From an uncultured Christensenella sp. (GTDB lineage Bacteria > Bacillota > Clostridia > Christensenellales > UBA1242): a stretch of 6,468 nucleotides of DNA. Below are positions 1-6,100 of this stretch, one piece after another (position 1 is the stretch's first letter; the number at the start of each line of letters is the position of its first letter). The notes beneath the pieces are model-generated. The model had not been told where the DNA came from, made no database searches, and worked only from the letters and a program-made list of their open reading frames with translations. The DNA lies in NCBI GenBank assembly GCA_949293925.1, contig CASFFI010000051.1, positions 1 through 6,468 of the forward strand, written 5' to 3'. A program made the translations under genes and the position numbers.

Positions 1-54
1 GCCACCGAAAATACTTAGTGGGAGACTGCTTGGGAAGATAGGTACTGCTTTCTA
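1..54 (+). rRNA. rrf: 5S ribosomal RNA, 3' part (5' end outside window)
   Basis: The first ~54 bases match the 3' half of a bacterial 5S rRNA. Visible are the ACCGAAAATACTT segment, the GGGAGAC loop with its flanking helix IV arms, the TGGGAAGATAGG segment, and a closing arm GTACTGCTTTC that would pair with the missing 5' end. The 5' half lies outside the window. The exact 3' end is estimated from family layout and from the terminator that follows within a few bases. 5S is normally the last gene of a 16S-23S-5S operon, so an rRNA operon probably lies to the left; that is inference. Confidence 0.88.
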
Positions 55-57
55 CCT

Positions 58-83
58 AAAGTAACCGAAAGGTTACTTTTTTT
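58..83 (+). terminator. Intrinsic terminator of the rRNA operon
   Basis: AAAGTAACC (58-66) pairs perfectly with GGTTACTTT (71-79) across a GAAA tetraloop, giving a 9-bp stem whose 3' arm runs into seven T residues (77-83). It begins within a few bases of the inferred 5S end, as expected for an rRNA operon terminator. Confidence 0.9.
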
Positions 84-197
84 GTTTGTCAACATAATTA
101 CAAAAATCTCATAAAAAATGACAATCAACAAAAAATCGAAAAACAAGCATTAATTTGTTAAAATATACACAATATCTAATTACAAATATTCAACTAC

Positions 198-226
198 ATA
201 TTGTTTAAAATATATTTAGACAATAT
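198..226. repeat. Imperfect inverted repeat, 12-bp arms
   Basis: ATATTGTTTAAA (198-209) is the reverse complement of TTTAGACAATAT (215-226) except for one position that would be a G-U pair in RNA. The loop is ATATA (210-214). No T-tract follows on the + strand, so it does not look like a terminator. It could be a protein-binding palindrome or simply an AT-rich accident; the right arm is shared with the adjoining tandem repeat. Confidence 0.5.
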
Positions 227-249
227 CAAATATATTTAGATAATATCGA
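210..249. repeat. 20-bp tandem duplication (two units, third decayed)
   Basis: Unit 1 (210-229) and unit 2 (230-249) both begin ATATATTTAGA and agree at 18 of 20 positions; the differences are C/T at unit position 12 and A/G at unit position 19. A third unit would start at 250 with ATATAT but then diverges into ATCTTA-T-TAAGAT (254-266), itself a perfect 6-bp inverted repeat around one base. This looks like a small tandem repeat from replication slippage or a tandem binding site. Function unknown. Confidence 0.6.
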
Positions 250-290
250 ATATATCTTATTAAGATGACAATATTTCACTAATTAAATTC

Positions 291-363
291 TATACTAATT
301 AAGATATTTATCACTTAATATTATATTTTAGTTAATATTTCATTAATTAAGAGTTTATTTTAG
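291..363. repeat. Degenerate ~75-bp direct repeat, copy 1
   Basis: Begins TATACTAATTAAGATATTTA and ends TTTATTTTAG. Its last 44 bases (320-363) match 434-477 at 37 of 44 positions without gaps. A shorter, further-decayed core, AATATTTCACTAATTAA at 270-286, matches 334-350 of this copy at 16 of 17, so the array may extend to the left. Low complexity lowers the certainty, but a long ungapped match is more than AT content alone easily gives. Confidence 0.5.
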
Positions 364-400
364 TGTCTAACGAATACTATATAATTTATTTTTAATTTCC

Positions 401-477
401 AGTACTAATTGGGAATTTATTTTTTTAATTGATATTATGGTTTAGTCAATGTTTTATTAATTAATACTTTATTTTAG
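401..477. repeat. Degenerate ~75-bp direct repeat, copy 2
   Basis: Starts AGTACTAATTGGGAATTTAT, corresponding to the TACTAATTAAG start of copy 1, and ends with the same TTTATTTTAG. The core 434-477 agrees with copy 1 at 37 of 44 positions. It is separated from copy 1 by unrelated AT-rich sequence (364-400). Confidence 0.5.
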
Positions 478-557
478 CAAAACTTATTAAAACCATATTT
501 TATTGTTATATTTTGCATACATAGATATAATATCTCACTATCAATAATTGTAATATT

Positions 558-638
558 TAGTACTAAACTAATTAAGAATATATTTTTCTAATTTAAATTA
601 TATTTTAGTCAATATTTTACCTATTAATATTATATTCA
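558..638. repeat. Degenerate ~75-bp direct repeat, copy 3
   Basis: Starts TAGTACTAAACTAATTAAGA, again carrying the TAGTACTAA/CTAATTAAG start. The core 597-619 matches copy 1 at 21 of 23 and copy 2 at 20 of 23 positions; the 3' part is more diverged and probably needs gaps. The spacing of core starts (320, 434, 597) is irregular, so this is a dispersed rather than a strict tandem array. Confidence 0.45.
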
Positions 639-674
639 CTTATAAATGTTATGAAATATTGTAAAAAATTGTAG

Positions 675-696
675 AGTAAGGGTCCTTATTTTTTTT
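675..696 (+). terminator. Weak hairpin followed by T8 (possible terminator remnant)
   Basis: TAAG (677-680) pairs with CTTA (685-688) around GGTC, with a possible extra G-U pair outside, and eight T residues follow at 689-696. The stem is short and AT-rich, and no gene ends just upstream, so it is at best a weak or vestigial terminator. Confidence 0.25.
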
Positions 697-997
697 AATA
701 AATATAAACAACTTACAATAATTGTGAATTATTTTTCTTCTAATTTTATAAGCGCAAAATAATTATTTTATTGAAACTTGATATATATACGATATTTAAA
801 AATATTTAAAATTAAAAATTGAAATTTGATATTACTTTTGCATTAGACTAAAAATTTTATAGTGTACTAGTAATATGAAAAAATCTAAATGATCTTTTCT
901 GAAGTCTTCATATAATTTGTTTAAATATTAATACTATCTTTGAATGTAAAGTTTTATTTTTTGATAGTTATATAATATATATAAGTTAAATTTTCAC

Positions 998-1026
998 TTG
1001 ACAAAAACTAAACATTTTCATAAAAT
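998..1026 (+). promoter_or_regulatory. Near-consensus sigma-A promoter of the accessory gene
   Basis: A perfect -35 box TTGACA (998-1003), a 17-bp spacer and a -10 box TAAAAT (1021-1026; one mismatch from TATAAT). Initiation would fall near 1033, giving a leader of about 40 nt before the GTG start at 1074. No obvious operator palindrome overlaps it, so the sequence suggests constitutive housekeeping-sigma expression; that is inference. Confidence 0.8.
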
Positions 1027-1060
1027 TTTTGTATTAAACATATTGATAGCAATTTAAAAA

Positions 1061-1066
1061 AAAGGA
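1061..1066 (+). promoter_or_regulatory. Ribosome binding site fixing the GTG start
   Basis: AAAGGA lies 7 bases before GTG at 1074. The triplet just before the GTG (1071-1073) is an in-frame TAA, and the next in-frame ATG is 33 codons in with no comparable site, so GTG 1074 is the only well-supported start. Confidence 0.8.
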
Positions 1067-1073
1067 TTAGTAA

Positions 1074-2507
1074 GTGTTAACAAGTGAAGCAAAAAAAATA
1101 TTTTTAAAAAATATTGAAAGTGAAAATAAAATTGATTTGGTGGAATTTGCAAAAAAAATTTTACCTTATAAAATGTTAGGTTATAGATCATATGATATCT
1201 TAACTTCTTTTAATAAAAATCAATCAAACAAGCCAATAAAAAAAAATGATTTGTTAGTGTTTTATAAAAATATTTATGATGCATGGTTTGATTATGTTTC
1301 GAACCTTGATGAAAATAAATATTATGGAAAAACTTATGAGAGTATAATAAGAATAAAAACTGACAAAAGATTTAAAAAAAATAATATGACACCTTCAGAT
1401 TGTGAGAAATTCATTTTTGAAGGTTATGACAAAGAATTTTCTGGAAGTGGATTGAGATTTTTACAATCTCAAAGTAAAGAACTAGTTGATAAAGACTTTT
1501 CTGATTTTGTTCATGTTTATCCTTTCGGAATGCCTAGAAATATTCATTGTCGATTATATTTGAATTTAAAATCAGAAAATATTCTGGAACTTTGTGAAAT
1601 TTTAACAAAAAAATGTTATCAAAAACATTTTAGAATATATTATAAATTTTGGACTGGAATGAATGATAGAAATGATACTTTTTTGATTTATACAAATTAT
1701 AAAAGAGTTCAAGATATTATAGATATTTTAAAAAATATAAAAAGTGAAAAACCAGAATTATTTGTTGGTGCAGAAAATTCAAACGGTATGCTTCATATGA
1801 TTGATGGGTTTATAGGTTTTGGTGAAGAACCATCGTATAAACATTCTTCTTTTAATTCAGAAAGAGGAGATGCTATGGATGAATTTTTTGGAGAATTATT
1901 CAAGAAACAAGCAAAGCAAATAGGAAATTATACTGGAACGATTCATAATTCAAGAGGTGATGATTTAAATTTACAAGAATATTTGAAATATCTTCTTAAA
2001 AAATCATTTAGAGAGACAATTCATGCTCGTCAAACAGAAATATTGAATAGGCAGTATCCTGAAATTTATAAGACCAATGATGAAATTAAAAATTATATTG
2101 AAATTCAAACAAAGATCTACGAAATTTGTAAGAACAAACTTCCAGATTTCCTTGAAAAACAAATTGACGATAATGTTGTAAAAATAATAGAAATGTTAAA
2201 ATCTGGAAAATTTCCAAACAATATTAAGCTTATTTTTAAAACTCGTAGAATTTCTCTTTTTAATTTTAGTGAAAATTATGCTAAAGAGTTGATTAAGAAA
2301 TACGGATCGCTTGACTATTATTTTCAACTTGATTTAAATTTAAGGCAAAAACTATTTAGTGTTTTTGATGTAAAAAATAAAATTGATAGCCAAATATCAG
2401 AATCATCATTAAAACCTTATTTCGAAAAACATCATATTTCATTTGTCCGTCCTTATTTAAATACAGAAGAAGTTATAGAAAAAAAAGAGATTAAACCTAA
2501 CAATTAA
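1074..2507 (+). CDS. HopA1-like family protein, 477 aa (tentative)
   Basis: A complete 477-residue protein, GTG start, TAA stop, with no signal peptide or membrane segment seen, so probably cytoplasmic. Residues ~145-272 show a pattern I associate with the HopA1 family: RLYLN (160-164), a KFW strand at 191-193, R199/D201 followed by a hydrophobic Y-containing strand (TFLIYT, 202-207), then GFGEEP (248-253), SSF (258-260) and an Arg at 264 opening a helix. Known members include Pseudomonas syringae effector HopA1 and LxmY, needed for dehydration in class V lanthipeptide synthesis. The N-terminal ~140 residues and the Lys-rich C-terminal ~190 residues, mostly predicted helix, are unrecognised and make it longer than the shared core. 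It stands alone between its own promoter and terminator; no kinase, precursor peptide, secretion gene or chaperone is in the window. It is more AT-rich than rpoB, which fits acquired DNA. The family call rests on motif memory, not an alignment; the gene itself is certain. Confidence 0.5.
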   Translation: MLTSEAKKIFLKNIESENKIDLVEFAKKILPYKMLGYRSYDILTSFNKNQSNKPIKKNDLLVFYKNIYDAWFDYVSNLDENKYYGKTYESIIRIKTDKRFKKNNMTPSDCEKFIFEGYDKEFSGSGLRFLQSQSKELVDKDFSDFVHVYPFGMPRNIHCRLYLNLKSENILELCEILTKKCYQKHFRIYYKFWTGMNDRNDTFLIYTNYKRVQDIIDILKNIKSEKPELFVGAENSNGMLHMIDGFIGFGEEPSYKHSSFNSERGDAMDEFFGELFKKQAKQIGNYTGTIHNSRGDDLNLQEYLKYLLKKSFRETIHARQTEILNRQYPEIYKTNDEIKNYIEIQTKIYEICKNKLPDFLEKQIDDNVVKIIEMLKSGKFPNNIKLIFKTRRISLFNFSENYAKELIKKYGSLDYYFQLDLNLRQKLFSVFDVKNKIDSQISESSLKPYFEKHHISFVRPYLNTEEVIEKKEIKPNN

Positions 2508-2641
2508 GTAAAAAACAATAGAAAACAGTTAAGTATATTATAAACTATTCTCTAAAAGTCCATGATGTATTGGTTAAATATTTTTAATGTTATTTCTTAG
2601 TTTCAATAAAATCTAAAATTAGTCTATTATTCTAAACAAAT

Positions 2642-2681
2642 AAAAAAGGAACTTTACTTTATGCGTAGAGTTCCTATTTTT
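2642..2681 (+). terminator. Intrinsic terminator after the accessory gene (possibly bidirectional)
   Basis: AGGAACTTTAC (2647-2657) pairs with GTAGAGTTCCT (2665-2675) over 11 bp including one U-G pair, around a 7-base loop. ATTTTT follows (2676-2681 region), and an A-run (2642-2647) precedes the stem, so it could also work on the opposite strand. It lies about 135 bases past the stop codon; the bases between hold nothing I recognise. Confidence 0.85.
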
Positions 2682-2682
2682 G

Positions 2683-2760
2683 ATTTATTCTGCTAGTTTT
2701 AAAACGACTAGATTGAAACGTATTTATTTAGATATTTTGTAGAGTAAACAGAATGAAACG
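2683..2760. repeat. Two imperfect ~40-bp direct repeats ending GA(T/A)TGAAACG
   Basis: ATTTATT occurs at 2683-2689 and 2722-2728. A block ending GATTGAAACG (2711-2720) recurs as GAATGAAACG (2751-2760), an offset of 39-40 bases. The middle parts are only loosely alike. Inside the first unit GTTTTAAAAC (2696-2705) is a perfect 10-bp palindrome flanked by CTAGT (2693-2697) and ACTAG (2707-2711). No third unit is seen. Confidence 0.35.
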
Positions 2761-2853
2761 AATTCATATAAATACTATCTAATATTTATTTGACATTCTT
2801 TATAAATTAAGATTTAGATAAGATTTTAAATTTATATTATATTAAGTTATCAT

Positions 2854-2882
2854 TGTAATAAAATTTTTATTATAGTATTACA
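2854..2882. repeat. AT-rich nested inverted repeat
   Basis: TAATAAAA (2856-2863) and TTTTATTA (2865-2872) are perfect inverted copies around one base. Alternatively TGTAATA (2854-2860) pairs with TATTACA (2876-2882) around a 15-base loop. It could form a cruciform, but AT-only arms are cheap in such sequence. Confidence 0.35.
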
Positions 2883-3004
2883 TTTTATGTTTGTTGAGAT
2901 TTCTAACTTTTTGTCTTTTTTTGTAGAGTTTTTATTGTTTTTGAATTATTTAAAATTTGTGTATAAAATATTTTGATTTGTCAATAAGTTTTTTTTAAAA
3001 TACC

Positions 3005-3033
3005 TTGACAATGCGTTGAATATATGATAAAAT
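3005..3033 (+). promoter_or_regulatory. rpoB promoter, near-consensus with extended -10
   Basis: TTGACA (3005-3010), a 17-bp spacer and TAAAAT (3028-3033), with TGA directly before the -10 box forming an extended -10 (TGn). The hexamers and spacing are identical to those of the accessory gene promoter. Start of transcription would be near 3040, leaving a leader of about 108 nt before rpoB. Confidence 0.85.
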
Positions 3034-3039
3034 CCCTTA

Positions 3040-3147
3040 GTATCGAAAATTGGCACATTATGCCTTGTCATTATTTTATTACTTAATAATACTACATTTT
3101 GACAATTTGTAATGTATGACAACTAAATATAATTTTAAGGAGTTACA
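3040..3147 (+). promoter_or_regulatory. rpoB 5' leader with small hairpins
   Basis: The inferred leader contains GGCA (3052-3055) pairing with TGCC (3061-3064), ATTATT (3070-3075) facing AATAAT (3085-3090), and TTGTCA (3065-3070) complementary to TGACAA (3100-3105), which recurs as ATGACAAC (3115-3122). AAGGAG (3137-3142), a full Shine-Dalgarno, sits 5 bases before the ATG. The pairings are short and I see no known riboswitch or ribosomal-protein-binding leader; any regulatory role is speculative. Confidence 0.35.
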
Positions 3148-6100
3148 ATGAATTCAAGCATGCTTAAAGTTGAAAATGTTATGTTCGGCAATAAAGCTAA
3201 GCGAGTTAGTTTCGCTAAAACTAAAGTTCCTTATGAAATTCCACACCTTATGGATATGCAAAAGAACTCATACGAATTATTTTTAAAGGAATATTTAGGT
3301 GAGGTGCTTCAAGAGTTCAATCCTATTATAGACTACTCAAACAAAGCTGAGTTGTCTTTTTTAGACTATCATGTAGAACTCAACCCTAAATATTCTTGGA
3401 ACGAATGCAAAAGAAGGCAAACTTCTTATACAGTTCCTTTAAAAGTAAATGTTAGATTGCTTGTTAAGGAAACAGGACAAGTCATTGACCAAGAAGTATT
3501 TATCGGTGATGTTCCTTATATGAACGAAAACGGTAGTTTCTTGTTTAATGGTGTTGAAAGAGTAATTGTTAGCCAGTTGTTAAAATCTCCTGGTATCTAT
3601 TTTAGTGGCACAATGAATAAATACGGCAGAATGGATTATGAGGGTGCTATTGCTCCTAGCCATGGTATGTGGATAACTACTGAACAAACTCAAGGCGATA
3701 TGTTAAGGGTAATTGTTGAAAGAAAATATAAGATGTCTTTATGTACATTCTTAAAATGTTTTGGACTTACAAACGAACAGCTTAAAGATATTTATGCTAA
3801 TCACCCTTTCATTTTAAATACTATTGAAAAAGAACCTCAAGAGACTCAAGAGGAAGCATTGATTGAATTCGCTAGAAAAACAAGACCTGGCGAAATCCCT
3901 AGCCCTGAAAATACATGGGCATACATTCAAGATAGAATTTGGAATAAACAACATTATAATTTTGAAAAAGTTGGTAGGTACCAAACAAATAAAAAATTAT
4001 CACTTGCAAGAAGAATAACTGGTTTTGTTGCAACTGACAACATTAAATCTGGAAGAAAAGTTTTAGTTAAAGCGGGCGAAGTTATTTCTGAAGAAAAAGC
4101 TTGGCTAATTCAAAATAGTGGTATTAATATGGTTGATATCACTGTTAATGGTAAAAATATTAGGGTTGTTGGTAATGCAAGAGTTGATTTAAAAAATTAT
4201 ATTTCTGTTGACCCTAGAACTTTAGGTGTTACAGAACTTGTTCATTACCCTGTTTTACAAGAACTCATGAAACAAGCATCAAATGAAGAAGAATTATGCA
4301 ATTTAATTAAGGAAAATGCTCGCCGTCTTGAAAATTTCCAAGTTACAGTTGATGATATGTTGGCGGTTGTAAGTTATCACTTGAATTTAATTGATGGTAT
4401 TGGTACTACTGACGAAAGAGACCATTTGGCAAATAGGCGTGTTGCTTGTTGTGGGGAACTTTTAAAACAAGAGTTCAGAAAAGGTATGACTAAACTCCAA
4501 ACTCAAGTAAGAGAAACTTTGCAGTCAAGAGATCTAACAGATATTACTCCTGCAATGGTAGTAAATGCTAGATATATTAACAAAGCATTCAGAGAATTTA
4601 TGTCAACTTCACAACTTTCTGCGCTTATGGATCAAACTAACCCTGTTTCTGCTTTAACTCATAAAAGAAGATTGTCTTCATTTGGTCCTGGCGGTGTTAA
4701 AAAAGAGCGTGCTACTGCTGAAGTTCGTGATATTAATCCTACACATTATGGTAGAATTTGTCCAGTTGAAACACCAGAAGGTCAACCTATTGGACTTATG
4801 ACATCTATTGCAACTTATGCTAGAATTAACGAATATGGCTTCTTGGAAGCTCCTTATAGAAAAGTTATTGACCACAAGGTTACTGATGATATAGTATTCT
4901 TAATGGCTGATGAAGAACCTGAACATTTTATTGCTCAAGCAAAAGAACCTTTGACTGAACAAAATGGTTTTGTTAATAAAAAGGTAATTTGTCGTCATAA
5001 TGAAACTTCTGTTAGTGTTAGCAGTGATATGGTGGATTTAATTGACTTATCACCAAGAGAATTGTTATCTGTTGGTGCAAGTTTGATTCCTTTTATCGAA
5101 CACTGTGCCGGTAACAGAGCGTTGATGGGTTCCAACATGCAACGTCAAGCTGTTCCTTTAATTAAAACTGATAGTCCTATTGTAGGTACTGGTATTGAAC
5201 ACAAACTTGCTAAAGATAGTGGTGCTTTGATTTTGGCAGATGGCGATGGTGTTGTAACTTATGTTTCTGCTGATTATATCACTGTAAAATATGATAATGG
5301 TGATGTTATTAATCACGTTTTAACAAAATTTGAAAGAAGTAATGAAAAAACTTGCTTTAATCAAAAACCTATTGTGAGTAAAGGTGAGAGAGTTAAAAAA
5401 GGTGATGTTTTAGCTGATGGTGCAGCAACTCAAAATGGTGAAATGGCTTTGGGTAAAAACCTAACAGTTGCATTTATGAACTGGGAAGGTTACAACTACG
5501 AAGATGCTATTTTGATTTCTGAAAAATGTGTTAGAGATGATGTGTTTACTTCTATTTCTATTCAACAAGTATCAACTGAAGCTAGAACTACTAAACTTGG
5601 CGATGAAGAAATTACTAGAGATATTGCCGGTGTCGGTGAAGATGCTTTAAGAAATCTTGATGAAAATGGTATAGTAAGAATTGGTACAGAAGTTCAAGTT
5701 GGCGATATTTTGGTTGGTAAAGTTACTCCAAAAGGTGAAACTGATTTGACTCCTGAAGAAAGATTGTTGCGTGCAATATTTGGAGAAAAGACTAAAGAAG
5801 TTAAAAATACTTCTTTAAAAGTTAAACACGGGGAAGAAGGTGTCGTTGTTGGTGTAGAAATTTTATCGCGTAAAAACAAAGACGAATTGGACGCCGGTGT
5901 AAACATGATGGTTAGAGTTTACATCGCTCAAAAACGAGTATTGCAAGCTGGTGATAAACTTGCTGGTCGTTATGGTAACAAAGGTGTAGTATCTAATATT
6001 TTACCTATCGAAGATATGCCATATATGGCAAATGGTGAACCTGTTGATATCGTTTTGAACCCTATGGGTATTCCATCTCGTATGAACCCTGGACAATTAC

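Larger units (their letters stand above)
84..997. other. AT-rich gene desert between rRNA terminator and accessory gene promoter
   Basis: About 0.9 kb with no convincing coding region on either strand; stop codons are dense in all frames. Composition is extreme (10 G+C in 60 bases at 241-300). Contents I can support are the 198-249 repeat/palindrome cluster, the degenerate ~75-bp direct repeats between 291 and 638, and a weak hairpin-plus-T site at 675-696. The stretch 700-960 shows nothing I can name. It may be the residue of decayed genes or mobile DNA, but no protein similarity is readable. Confidence 0.7.
2682..3004. other. AT-rich intergenic region upstream of the rpoB promoter
   Basis: About 320 bases without a supported gene. 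It carries a pair of imperfect ~40-bp direct repeats, an AT-rich inverted repeat at 2854-2882, and two of the window's TTGTAGAGT motifs (2738-2746 and 2921-2929). A TTGACA at 2790-2795 has no well-spaced -10 box. Nothing else is readable. Confidence 0.6.

Noticed and set aside
1074..2507. Lanthipeptide biosynthesis cluster based on the HopA1/LxmY-like core
   Set aside because: No precursor peptide, kinase or transporter gene is present around it in the window; only the single protein resemblance supports the idea.
2683..2760. CRISPR array
   Set aside because: Only two imperfect units with diverged middles, no constant spacer length beyond one interval, and no cas gene.
2790..2820. TTGACA at 2790-2795 as a further upstream promoter
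   Set aside because: The best -10 candidate (TAGATA, 2815-2820) is poor and at 19 bp; the promoter at 3005-3033 is far better.
3099..3133. Possible second rpoB promoter (TTGACA 3099-3104, TATAAT 3128-3133)
   Set aside because: The two boxes are good individually but the spacer is 23 bp, too long for sigma-A, and the -10 would lie almost on the Shine-Dalgarno site.
4678..4875. 65-codon open frame on the minus strand within rpoB
   Set aside because: It lies wholly antisense to the highly conserved rpoB core, is Ser/Asn/Arg-rich in a way typical of reverse frames, and has no recognisable motif.
5694..5906. 70-codon open frame on the minus strand within rpoB
   Set aside because: Antisense to the conserved flap region of rpoB; the low-complexity Ser/Thr/Pro composition looks like a coding shadow.
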